Below, in pieces: positions 9,442-19,572 of a DNA stretch of 64,000 nucleotides. The stretch covers positions 46,707,973-46,771,972 of the forward strand of contig CM047426.1 of NCBI GenBank assembly GCA_026168455.1. The letters run 5' to 3'. Each line of letters opens with the position of its first letter. The stretch's first letter is position 1. The DNA is from Theocolax elegans. Lineage: Eukaryota; Arthropoda; Insecta; Hymenoptera; Cerocephalidae. Position numbers and translations under genes: made by a program. The notes below the pieces were generated by a model. The model made no database searches and was not told where the DNA came from. It saw nothing but the letters and a program-made list of their open reading frames with translations.

Positions 9442-10479
9442 TAACTTTTTTTTTCTTTTTCTGCTACATTTAAAATTATACTTTAATTTGAAATTCTGTC
9501 TTTTTTCAAACACTCATCATGTGAGGTTATTTAAGTGGCTCGTATTAATACGGTCCGGTTTACTCAGTTGTGAGGAATAGCCTTTGGCTTGTGGAGATCA
9601 ATAAATTCATTTATAATATAACTAATAATGTAAACAATAATAATGTAAATAATAATAATAATAAAAATAATTTCTCGAATTTATTTTAAAAATTTCACAA
9701 TTTAAAACTTTTATTCTATTTTTTTAAAAGTACATGTTTGTTTTTCCTTTAAAAATATTAAATTTATTAGGATTAACCACTCTTAAATGGTAAAGAAATT
9801 ATTCTAAAATGTTTTATTAAAACAGAAAAATTAATTCGTTTGATATTTTAATCTACAATAGTATTTAATTTTTTGTAATATTTTTGTTACTTAGTTATGT
9901 GTCTTCATTCTTTCTAGTAATGTAAAATAATTACTTACGTGTTACTAACTTTACTGGTACTCTTGAGTTCAACACGATTTTCTAAACTGCTATAAGTGCA
10001 TTGGGTTGGAATAACACTGAAAATATAAGTAATGAAATTAGTCATGTAATTCCGTTATGTTCTTTATATAGATAGTATATTTCCTAATGAGTGTGAAAAC
10101 GTCGACAATGGAAAAATATGGTCGCTATTTTATACAATGTTGTACAAGCGCTGGCGAAATCAGCAATTAATTGAAATGTGAAATAAATTTATATAAAACA
10201 ATGACAATGTGTATGTTTACAATCTAAACCAAATTTTGTCGTTGAACAACTTAATTTATCAATATAAAACCTTATTTACTTATAGAATATGAATAAAATT
10301 ATATTAACTTCCGGTAGACGAGAAATTTTCAGTGCAAATTGACTACTTTCAAATCGCTTATTTCTAACACGGAGCTACGTGTTTTGAAGCTACTATATCA
10401 GTCTTAACCTATGTAATTAATTAATAAGATCTATATCCAATATTGGATTCAATTAATTAATAACACAGCCACACAAAAA
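9442..10479. other. AT-rich spacer without visible gene
   Basis: The stretch is strongly AT-rich with short AAT runs near 9630-9670. No long frame, no tRNA-like fold and no clear inverted repeat were found. Confidence 0.5.
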
Positions 10480-10516
10480 AAAATGTCAAAACCCACGGAC
10501 CAGACCATATATACCT

Positions 10517-10960
10517 TATGTTTTTGAGGTCGCTGATTCCGAATCCGTGGTCCGTTTGACCCCATCATCTCAGGGTCAAGGTCAGGTCAAGGTCAAATTT
10601 ACAAAATTAACGGCAACCAAGGTTTAACAGTATACATATATGTTTTTGAGGTCGCTGATTCCGAATCCGTGGTCCGTTTGACCCCATCACCTCAGGGTCA
10701 AGGTCAGGTCAAGGTCAAATTTACAAAATTAACGGCAACCAAGGTTTAACAGTATACAGATATGTTTTTGAGGTCGCTGATTCCGAATCCGTGGAATATT
10801 TGACCCCATCACCTCAGGGTCAAGGTCAGGTCAAGGTCAAATTTACAAAATTAACGGCATCCAAGGTTTAACAGTATACGTATATGTTTTTGGGGTCGCC
10901 GAATCCGAATCCGTGGTCCGTTTCACTCCATCACCTCATAGTGAAGGTTATTTGAAGGTA
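10517..10960 (+). repeat. 122-bp tandem repeat, four units, left arm
   Basis: Units start with TATGTTTTTGAGGTCGC at 10517, 10639, 10761 and 10883, a period of exactly 122. Each full unit contains GGTCAAGGTCAGGTCAAGG, which holds three AGGTCA half-sites of the kind bound by nuclear receptors. The last unit is more diverged. Confidence 0.9.
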
Positions 10961-11149
10961 AAATCGACAAAATTCTTGTAAAACAAACCAAACTTCATGC
11001 CATTTCTTTTTCTTACTGTACCTTACACGTTTCTCATCATATGATCGGTGCAAAGGTTTTCTTTTGCGTTTTTTCCCAGTAGTTTTACAATCTCTTTTCC
11101 ACATCCAGCAGTAGTCGGCCAGCATACTAGCATCCCATCTACCTTGAAA

Positions 11150-11587
11150 AATGATGAAGAAGATAACGAAGTCAGTGGCGGCATTGATGGGGGTGGAATT
11201 GATAAAAATGACTTAAAAGATGAATCGTATGAAAGCGATAGTGATGAAGAAATTGAACATAATGATGATGATGATGACGATGACGATATTTTCCTTCCAG
11301 CGAGCCAAAAAGACAAAAGCGTAAAGTTATGGACTCAAGATAAACTAAACGACCTAGTTAGAGAGCTTAACTTACCTAAAGATGGAGCAGAACATTTAGC
11401 TTCATCTTTAAAAGGTATGAATCAGTTGGCAAAATCTACTAAAGTATCTTTTTACAGAACAAGAAGCATCTTCTTCATCATTTTTCAAGGTAGATGGGAT
11501 GCTAGTATGCTGGCCGACTACTGCTGGATGTTGAAAAGAGATTGTAAAACTACTGGGAAAAAACGCAAAAGGAAACCTTTGCACTGA
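11150..11587 (+). pseudogene. Internally deleted transposon-type gene, N- and C-terminal parts only
   Basis: A frame open from 11048 to 11587 encodes an acidic stretch (about residues 35-80, ending in a run of Asp), then LWTQDKLNDLVRELNLPK and TKVSFYRTRSIFF. It then jumps to the C-terminal block GRWDASMLADYCWMLKRDC followed by KKRKRKPL. From memory of arthropod proteins, these blocks belong to the two ends of a widespread, uncharacterised transposon-associated protein whose long middle part is missing here. I cannot name its superfamily. The C-terminal block is repeated in reverse in the left arm (10931-11125). Confidence 0.5.
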
Positions 11588-11689
11588 TCATTTGATGAGA
11601 AACGTGTAAGGTATAGTAAGAAAAAATAAATGGCATGAAGTTTGGTTTGTTTTACAAGAATTTTGTCGATTTTACCTTCAAATAACCTT

Positions 11690-12120
11690 CACTATGAGGT
11701 GATGGAGTTAAACGGACCACGGATTCGGATTCGGCGACCCCAAAAACATATATGTATACTGTTAAACCTTGGATGCCGTTAATTTTGTAAATTTGACCTT
11801 GACCTGACCTTGACCCTGAGGTGATGGGGTCAAATGGACCACGGATTCGGAATCAGCGACCTCAAAAACATATATGTATACTGTTAAACCTTGGTTGCCG
11901 TTAATTTTGTAAATTTGACCTTGATCTGACCTTGACCCTGAGGTGATGCGGTCAAATGGACCACGGATTCAGAATCAGCGACCTCAAAAACATATATGTA
12001 TACTGTTAAACCTTGGTTGCCGTTAATTTTGTAAATTTGCCCTTGACCTGACCTTGACCCTGAGGTGAAGGGGTCAAACGGACCACGGATTCGGAATCAG
12101 CGACCTCAAAAACATAAGGT
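11690..12120 (-). repeat. 122-bp tandem repeat, four units, right arm
   Basis: These are the inverted counterparts of the left-arm units, each ending CGACCTCAAAAACATA on the plus strand. They keep the TTGACCTTGACCTGACCTTG block, the complement of the AGGTCA cluster. Confidence 0.9.
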
Positions 12121-12198
12121 ATATATGGTCTGGTCCGTGGGTTTTGACATTTTTTTGACAAAATTTCCAATATACTCGACAGCAATAAATACAAATAA

Positions 12199-12426
12199 CC
12201 TACCTCTCAAATAAATTAAAAGCCCTTCAGATCCAAAAGCTAAATGGAGAAAATTGAGAAATATGGGATTAGGCTCTAAAACCAATTTATACCCTCTGGA
12301 CCCTTTCACCACCCAGCAACTAAATGCCTATTACGTCTCCATCTTCAATCGGGTTCCATCACTCATACCTTCTTTCCTAAACTCTCTTTGTTCCTCTGAT
12401 TTTAACTTCTCGGATCTAACTAACAA
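12199..12426 (+). pseudogene. Non-LTR reverse transcriptase pseudogene, part 1
   Basis: The frame reads KWRKLRNMGLGSKT and then LNAYYVSIFNRVPSL ... FNFSDLTN. This is the linker before the reverse transcriptase domain of a Jockey/CR1-type element, with the pattern of a loop region that leads into the first fingers block. It stops where a MITE begins at about 12427 and continues in frame sense at about 12954. The clade is inference. Confidence 0.6.
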
Positions 12427-12953
12427 GGGGGGTGCTTGACCTCCGGGAAACGGATCTTATCCTAACCTTATCCTTTTGTATGTATTCTATAATATAAAAA
12501 TGTCAAGAAAGCCAAGTTATTTCTTGCCAATGGCTACTTTTACGCAAGTTATTCGATATCTAATAAAAATATTAATAAAAATTACTTCCAATTTGATCGC
12601 TTATAACTCAAAAACAAATAAAGATAGGCACTCAAACCAAAAACCAGAAGAAAGTTGAGTTCGAGTAGATATGGTTTAAAAAAAAAGCTCATATTGCTTA
12701 ATTTGGAACAAAGTTATAAAGAAAATAAGAAATTAAAGATTATTAGGCCAAAAGAAACAATAAATTTTTCATATTAAATTTTAGTTAAAAATTCTTATTA
12801 GATTAGAGAATTATTAGATATCGAATAACTCCCGTAAAAGTAGCCATTGGCAAGAGATAACGTGGCTTTCTTGACATTTTTATATTATAAAAGACATACC
12901 AAAGTTAGGATAAGATTCGTTTCTCGGAGGTCAAGTACTCCCCTTGTAAGTTT
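12427..12953. mobile_element. MITE of about 527 bp inserted in the RT pseudogene
   Basis: The ends are inverted copies: GTGCTTGACCTCCGGGAAAC on the left and its near complement on the right, with arms of about 150 bp reaching TTACGCAAGTTATTCGATAT. The middle is AT-rich and non-coding. The reverse transcriptase pseudogene resumes on the far side, so the element is an insertion. The target duplication is not clear. Confidence 0.8.
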
Positions 12954-13585
12954 GAGTTTAGCATAATTAGTCCTACAGGAGTTCAGCGTGCTCTTTTTAA
13001 AGCAAAATCAAAGGCGGTGGAGACGGGCGGATTATCTGTGACGATGATGAAAATACTTGAGATGTTATTGCTAGGCTTCTTTCCTGATTGTTGGAAGAAG
13101 TATTTACTTTTCCCACTGTCGAAGTCGAACAGGATTGAATCATGATCGGACACCAGCCCTATTGCTAATCACGGCGAGATCTCGAAACTATGTGAGCGGT
13201 AGGTACATTCTCAATTGTCGACTTATTTGGAGAAACATTATAAATTAATAGATAGACATGCAGGCTTTCGCACAGGTCGCAACACGCCGACTGCATTCTC
13301 GGGTGTTCTTGATGACATTAGAAGATCCATTGATTCGCGCATGATTACTATATTGATCCTGTACGACTTCTACAAGGCAGTCGATTCAGTGCCGCAAGGT
13401 CCACTGCTGCTTAAACTGCGCGATATAGGATGCTCAGGTACGGTATTAAGGTGTTTATTCCACTACTTACTGGGTCGTACGCAAGCAGTGGTGGTTGAGT
13501 TGGGTGTGTGCTCGAAATGGCTCAGGGTGAATTTTCTAGGTTTTTATAAAAGACCTTCCGGAGGTACTTTAGTGTAGTAAATTTA
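12954..13585 (+). pseudogene. Non-LTR reverse transcriptase pseudogene, part 2
   Basis: The conceptual translation reads IISPTGVQRALFKAKSKAVE (fingers), then SPIANHGEISKLCER after a stop, then AGFRTGRNTPTAFSGVLDDI and ILILYDFYKAVDSVPQG, the palm block that normally holds the first catalytic Asp. A frame of 120 residues is open at 13215-13577. Stops near 13140 and 13200 and loss of the later catalytic block show it is dead. It breaks off at the next inserted element and resumes near 16190. Confidence 0.7.
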
Positions 13586-14277
13586 TGATGTATGTTTCGT
13601 CGCCTTTTCATATTCCACGGATCTACCCAAGTATTTTTAAAGCATTTTTGCCTGCTGAATCCAAATTTTTTGGGTAGAAGTCTGAAAAAGTTGTAGATAA
13701 ATTGTTATTAACAAATGAATTTTTTAAACCGCGTTACAAGCCACTATAACAATAATTTAATCCTTTAAACAATAGAAAAACAAAGATATTTTTATTACAA
13801 ATTTTCACGATTTTGGTTTGATTAAATATCTTGATTAGATCAAAAGTTATTGCAAATATAATGCAAAAATTTCCCGTTTTCGTTATGCGCGCTCACTTTT
13901 TCGGTTGTAACTTTGGTTTAAATAGAAATTTTTGAATTTTATAACTTGCTTTCGATAAAATAGTTATTATTCTAACATGCAAAGGAAAAAAAGTTATTAA
14001 ATGCATGTACTAAATGTTATTATAACTTGCAAAAAGCAATAAATTAAGCTAAAAATATGGAAACTAATTTGTTTATACCGGTATAAATTTGATTCTAACA
14101 ATAATTACAACATTTAACTCAGATGAAGAGAAAGCTTATGTCATGGTAAATATGCTCAATTTTGGTTTGTTGAAGTATCTCTATTAGTTACAAAGTCATT
14201 GCAAATTTAGCGTGGCGCATATTTGACGCTTACTGAAATGACAACTCCAAGCTCGATGTACGCACTCGCGCTCGCAC

Positions 14278-14532
14278 ATGATTACGTTTTCACAAGAAGT
14301 TCAAATTTTGTTACCATCAGTTGACAAGTTAGCATATAACTGTACATGCACAAAATGTTCGACAAAATCGTGCAGTTGTGTCTCGACCGGAGTTAAATGT
14401 ATTTCGTTTTGTTCGTGTCAACGAGAAAACACGTATAAAAATGTATATTACAATGAAGTAGATAATAGTATAAAAAAGAAAACTAAGATTTGTGTTATTT
14501 CAATTAATTACAGCATGCTGATTATAAAGTAA
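14278..14532 (+). CDS. Short Cys-rich frame, CXC-domain-like tail
   Basis: The 84-residue frame contains NCTCTKCSTKSCSCVSTGVK followed by CISFCSC. The spacing C-x-C-x2-C-x4-C-x-C-x6-C-x3-C-x-C resembles the CXC (tesmin/TSO1-type) zinc cluster that also occurs as a C-terminal tail of some transposon proteins. The frame starts inside the left arm of the fold-back element and ends just before the nested MITE, so it is probably the last part of a lost element gene and not a free-standing protein. Function is unknown. Confidence 0.4.
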   Translation: MITFSQEVQILLPSVDKLAYNCTCTKCSTKSCSCVSTGVKCISFCSCQRENTYKNVYYNEVDNSIKKKTKICVISINYSMLIIK

Positions 14533-15196
14533 TATCTCGCGTAAAAATATAAACTATTGCCACTATATTGCCGAGCAATGGGCAATAGTTATTGCAAACA
14601 TATTGCCAATATGTTGCCGCGATAATTGGCAATGTATTGCCAACATACCGCCAAACGTACAACCGCCCATATCTTTGCCGAATATTGGCAATAGTTACTA
14701 TCTTACCTTTTGTAAACTATTACCAATATATTGGCCATACCTCATAAATTTAAAAAAAATAAAAAAACAATATCAATCAGCCGCGGGCACAGTTGAAGGT
14801 GTGGTTATAAAATTTCTAAGCCCAAAATCTTATGAATTCAACTGTTCTTTATAGCCTGAAATTAACTCTTAGTACCAAAATAACAAAATGGCTCAGTGGT
14901 AAAGAGCCAGCGTTCCGATCTAAAGATTGAAGGTTCAAATCCCGCGGCTGGTTGATATTGTTTTTTTATTTTTTTTTTTAATTTATGAGGTATGACCAAC
15001 ATATTGATAATATTTTACAAAAGCTAAGATAGTAACTATTGCCAATATTTGGCAAAGATATGGCTGGTTCTACGTTAGAAGATATGTTGGCAATACATTG
15101 CCAATTGTCGCGGCAACATATTGGCAATATGTTTGCAATAACTATTGCCCATTGCTCGTCAATATAGTGGCAATAGTTTATATTTTTACGCGAGAT
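14533..15196. mobile_element. Nested MITE with TTGCCAATAT-rich arms
   Basis: The ends ATCTCGCGTAAAAATATAAA and its complement bound an inverted repeat of about 660 bp. The arms carry many copies of TTGCCAATAT and its complement. The centre holds a tRNA-like segment and the hairpin halves ATCAATCAGCCGCGGG and CCCGCGGCTGGTTGAT. It is inserted in the centre of the larger fold-back element. Confidence 0.8.
14884..14953 (+). tRNA. tRNA-like pseudogene with A and B boxes
   Basis: TGGCTCAGTGGTAAAGAGC fits the A box and D arm (GCTC pairs with GAGC), and GGTTCAAATCC fits the B box, 43 bases downstream as in a tRNA. The T stem pairs in only three of five positions, and the acceptor strand at the 5' side does not pair with GGCTGG. 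It is therefore a decayed tRNA-derived sequence and perhaps a remaining Pol III promoter, not a working tRNA. Confidence 0.5.
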
Positions 15197-16189
15197 GCGA
15201 CAGAAATTTAACAACTTAGTTGTTGCATATTTTTTTATAATTGTAAAAATAATTATTACTATAAATATATTAGATTTGATGAGCAGCGTAGATTACTTGA
15301 ACATAGAAAAATATTTTTCAATACAATTTTAATACTCCGCGACATATAAATTTTTAATTAATATAATACAATATACCTACTTAATATTATTAATAACTAA
15401 TATATGTAAGTGTAAGTATCTACAGTTTATTGTAAAAATCATAAAAATATCATATTAGTAAGTTTGGTATACACAGAAAGTGTGAAAACGTAATCATGTG
15501 CGAGCGCGAGTGCGTACATCGAGCTTGGAGTTGTCATTGCAGTAAGCGTCAAATATGCGCCACGCTAAATTTGCAATGACTTTGTAACTAATAGAGATAC
15601 TTCAACAAACCAAAATTGAGCATATTTACCTTGACATAAGCTTTCTCTTCATCTGAGTTAAATGTTGTAATGATTGTTAGAATCAAATTTATACCGGTAT
15701 AAACAAATTAGTTTCCATATTTTTAGCTTAATTTATTGTTTTTGCAAGTTATAATAACATTTAGTACATGCATTTAATAACTTTTTTTCTTTTGCATGTT
15801 AGAATAATAACTATTTTATCGAAAGCAAGTTATAAAATTCAAAAATTTCTATTTAAACCAAAGTTACAACCGAAAAAGTGAGCGCGCATAACGAAAACGG
15901 GAAATTTTTGCATTATATTTGCAATAACTTTTGATCTAATCAAGATATTTAATCAAACCAAAATCGTGAAAATTTGTAATAAAAATATCTTTGTTTTTCT
16001 ATTGTTTAAAGGATTAAATTATTGTTATAGTGGCTTGTAACGCGGTTTAAAAAATTCATTTGTTAATAACAATTTATCTACAACTTTTTCAGACTTCTAC
16101 CCAAAAAATTTGGATTCAGCAGGCAAAAATGCTTTAAAAATACTTGGGTAGATCCGTGGAATATGAAAAGGCGACGAAACCATACCTGG

Positions 16190-16450
16190 CGCCTAGACTA
16201 CCATGTTTATTATTCTTTTACTCTAGTGGATTTCGAATTGGGTGACCAGGGAAGCACACACGATGTAAAAGCTGTTGCATCCTGAGCTCCATTGACTGGT
16301 CTAAGCCTACATGTAAATAAAACCAAGGTGATGAGCCTGGGCAGCAAGGAATGTCTCACGTGTGGACCTAACCACTGCCCTGCGAATCAAACTTTTGATC
16401 AACTACCTTGTAACAATGTGCTTTGCACAAAAGTGCTAAATTAGTAACAC
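16190..16450 (+). pseudogene. Non-LTR reverse transcriptase pseudogene, part 3
   Basis: After the fold-back element the translation contains GLSLHVNKTKVMSLGSKE, the block that follows the catalytic palm in Jockey/CR1-type reverse transcriptases. It is followed by a degraded stretch. The YxDD block itself is not seen, so some sequence was lost at or before the insertion. Confidence 0.55.
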
Positions 16451-17175
16451 TATGCAGCGAAAAAAAATTGTTATGTATAGTTGTTTTCTTGGGTACGCTG
16501 GATAATATTATATATACAAATAATTCATTTTCCCTTTCCTTCTAACCTATACAGCGGCAATAAAACCAAGTGTTTATAATTTTTTTGTGTGCTTCTATAA
16601 GAGAATAATATGTTTTTTTAAAATTGCAATACGTATAATCAATAACACAAATTTACATTTTAGGGTATTATTAGTAACTCGAAGCAGCTTTAAGCAGTAT
16701 TTATATTTTTATTTTAAGCATTATAATTTCTTTTGGTTATATATACTACATATTAATGCTAATTTCATATACCTTTTGCTGTTATCACGTTTGGTTAAAT
16801 TATATTTTTGCTGTATTATACAATTAATGCTTATTGAATTAACACACACATTTAATTTGCTTGCATTATCTATTATTAAACTAATAAATAATAATAATTA
16901 AATTTTGGTATACTGTATACCCATTGCAACGAAAATTTAATTTTTCCATTATTGCTCCCCGATAATAATAGTTAGTTTAAATAATTTATACTGCATAAAA
17001 TTTTGTTTGTTGTTGTTTCGCTGCCTGCCAAACCCAGTTTATATTTTATTTATATTAGCAGAATATGCACGTTTCCCTTGCACATATACACGGTAACGCT
17101 ACACTGGGGATCAGGGTGCAAGTTAATAATTAGCTGTAAGTTATATACAAGATATATTAAAATACGGGTATAATC
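16451..17175. other. AT-rich spacer without visible gene
   Basis: A 104-residue frame at 16587-16901 consists of Phe, Ile, Leu, Tyr and Asn, as expected from AT-rich sequence in any frame. Nothing else was recognised. Confidence 0.5.
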
Positions 17176-17990
17176 TCTATGCCGGGGTGGGCGCCAGCCG
17201 CGTTGATTCGCTACAATTACCGATTACTCGCGGGTAATCGTCGCAGAAATTATGACGTACGCAATACAAACGCCGGCCCGATATGTGGCCGGATTACGGG
17301 TATCCCGGATACACTGTAGGGGAGGAAAGAGAAGGACGGGAAGGAACGGGATGCTCGCACGCACTTCCCACGGTACACGGCGGTACCGTCAGCAGAGAAA
17401 GATACCTAATCCACCAACCTTTTCGGAATTCTCCGAGACGCTTGGCCGGGAAGGTGTTCCTCTCTTTCTCTCTCTCACTCTTCAATCTGATACTCGCTAT
17501 ACTAACAGCCGGCGGAGATTCGGATGTTGTCGTGTCGTGTCTACCGCCCGTAGAGCTCTGGCTCTCGGCGTGCGCGAGAGCCGCGTTCGTACCGCGCACC
17601 TGCGCAGTACGTACTCGTGCGCGGCACCTCGATCTCGCATCGCGCAAGCGAGTCGAGTACCGCTGTATTCAGGCTGTAGCGGTGCAAGTCGGCTGTATGG
17701 TGTATGGTGACCTGGTGCTGTTTACTTTTCGGCGATGCGGTACAACTTACTCCCAGATAACTATTAAATCGTTTCTTCTTGCGTTCTTCAACTAATTTGT
17801 ACGGTGTGAGTTTTAGGCACAAAACTCACCCGCCACCGCATTGCTGCTCGGAGCCGCCTTGATCCTCTCTTCTCGACGACGTCGATCTCGGTGACTGATT
17901 TCCGCTCCGTCTACGGCTCCAGGTTACTACTTCGTCGGGAGGGTTACGCCATTATGCGTATTTGTATATCTGCTTATTCAAGAGGTCTGC
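17176..17990. other. GC-rich block, possible decayed LTR with PBS-like site
   Basis: The block is much richer in GC than its surroundings and includes a CT-rich run (near 17460-17490) like the one inside the Gypsy B LTR. At about 17184 the minus strand reads TGGCGCCCACCCCGGC, similar to the primer binding site of Gypsy B, followed after a few bases by this block. That would make it a 5' LTR of a minus-strand element. No second LTR copy or target duplication is visible in the window. The overlapping long frames are not recognised as genes. Confidence 0.3.
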
Positions 17991-18640
17991 TGTACACGTT
18001 GTTTGTGTACAGCATCTAACCTCAAAATTCCCTATGCTGATCCTTGTGCAGCTGTAGTGATTATATACAGCTGTACATGTATTGCCTTTATCTTTAATGG
18101 AGGTTCTCCTGCTTCCTGCCTGGATACTGCCTCTTCGCCTTGACTACTGTCTTGTGAGGCTACGGAGGGTCCTGGAGGCTTCCCTGGTGATCGCCTCCCT
18201 TAGTATCCTGCCTGCAGTATCAGACCCGGAGGAGTCCACATGATATTCTCTGAGCTTGCCCAAGGTCCTCATCGCCAGGGCCACCTTTGTGTTTGTGTGC
18301 CGTGCTTGGGAAAGGGGTTTTAGTATGTGAGGGTAGGTAGGGCTTAGCTGATGTGCGGGTAGGTAGCTAGGGAAAGGTATATGCGTAGGTAGGTGTAGCC
18401 AGGGATTCGGTAGCTGTCATTTGACATGCGCAAAGCACATTGTCACAACACCAATATTTATTGATGTTAATGATACAGCAATAAATATTTAATAAATATT
18501 TTGGTGTGTAAATATAGGCTGTACAAATTATACATACAATAACAATTAATAATAAATATATATACATATTTATCCAATATATTTTCTTTTTCTGTACTGC
18601 CCAACTCATAATAACGCAAGCTTGTTTATAATTTTTTTTG
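17991..18640. other. Unassigned spacer with a possible minus-strand coding relic
   Basis: Near 18160-18300 the minus strand is open and reads VALAMRTLGKLREYHVDSSG and then REAITREASRTLRSLTRQ before a stop. It looks like a coding relic, but I do not recognise it. The rest is GT-rich or AT-rich sequence. Confidence 0.3.
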
Positions 18641-18774
18641 TGGATTGCAGAGTGAAAAGTAAGTCCGATTTAATTAGCTTAGCTTGAAAAATTGTTTTTT
18701 TTCTTTTCATTAGTATTATTTGATTTTTGCTTGGTGTGTTTAGTTGACGTTATATACTGAATTAAATTAGAGCT

Positions 18775-18945
18775 ATGTCTCACAACGGTGATGATCTTGA
18801 TTTAAATTTGGGAAAAGACTTATCGGTTTTAAAACCAGCAATAGGTGCTGGTGTAATACGACACAGCATAAATAATACGAGTGACGGTAGAATCACGGTA
18901 TTCGCGAGTAAATTCGGAATAAATATAGACGAGGATCCAAAATGA
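18775..18945 (+). CDS. Small frame before gag, overlapping the gag start
   Basis: This 56-residue frame starts MSHNGDDLDLNLGKDLSVLK and ends IDEDPK. Its stop TGA shares bases with the ATG of the following frame in the form ATGA at 18942-18945. This is either the true N-terminus of gag, separated by a frameshift, or a short upstream frame that couples translation to gag. It has no recognisable domain. Confidence 0.45.
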   Translation: MSHNGDDLDLNLGKDLSVLKPAIGAGVIRHSINNTSDGRITVFASKFGINIDEDPK

Positions 18946-19572
18946 TTAGAGATAGGTTAGCTAGGTACGAAATTAGACGTAATTTCGGACCATCGTCTGC
19001 TGACTGGAATGCAGCAGTAGACGAGGCTAACCCGAATATTGAAACAGATTTGTCCCTAACGCCATCAGAAAGAGAAAATATCCCCAATATCGCTAAAAAT
19101 ACAGCTCCAGCAAGAAGTAGTAAAGCAAGACGGATACTTTATATTCAACTGCCAACCGGACAATCAAGAGGACAATATCGAGATCAAATCTTCATAAGTA
19201 ATGAGAATTTATTATCATTACCAGAAATGGAATACGGAACGGAAATGCAATCGGCTGTAAGGAAAAACAGCAACGCGATAGAAAATATACAGCGAATAAA
19301 TAACGAAAATTTAAGAATAAGCAGCGCAGCTAATCGCCCTCAAGCACAGTCTACAGCATATAGATTGAGTCCACCGTCACCAGTATGCGATAATTCGATG
19401 ATGGAATTAACGCATACAGTACCAAGCTTAACGACAACACAGTTGAGCATAAATTCGACTTCCTATTATCTCATCCACACATTAGCCCCTTCATCTCCCA
19501 CAAACCCAAACCTCATAGATAACCCATTTACCCAATATACAGCTCCAGTAATCACATACAGTACCAATATTT
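18942..19572 (+). pseudogene. gag N-terminal part, Gypsy A
   Basis: The 211-residue frame begins MIRDRLARYEIRRNFG, is Ser/Thr/Pro/Asn-rich, and has no known domain in this part. It is interrupted at ...ITYSTNI by a solo LTR. If the LTR and one ATTT copy are disregarded, the frame runs on without a shift into the sequence starting at 20611, which shows that it was an open gag frame at the time of insertion. Confidence 0.65.

Larger units (their letters stand above)
10480..12157. mobile_element. 1.68-kb palindromic element with 122-bp repeats in both arms
   Basis: The left end reads AAATGTCAAAACCCACGGAC and the right end is its complement. The arms run 10480-11163 and 11468-12157 and are nearly identical inverted copies of about 685 bp, leaving a loop of about 300 bp. 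Each arm contains four tandem 122-bp units and, nearer the loop, the 3' end of a protein gene. The loop holds the N-terminal part of that gene. This is a non-autonomous fold-back element built from an internally deleted larger transposon. Confidence 0.85.
13592..16182. mobile_element. 2.6-kb fold-back element with about 700-bp arms
   Basis: The left end GTTTCGTCGCCTTTTCATAT and the right end are complementary. The arms run to about 14292 and from about 15479, matching nearly base for base. The element separates two parts of the reverse transcriptase pseudogene. Its centre contains a short Cys-rich frame and a nested MITE. I see no transposase. Confidence 0.85.

Noticed and set aside
16587..16901. 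104-residue frame
   Set aside because: Composition follows AT-richness only, no motif, and it lies in a non-coding spacer.
17252..17795. Two long overlapping frames in the GC-rich block
   Set aside because: Long frames on both strands are expected in GC-rich LTR-like sequence; no domain or codon pattern was recognised.
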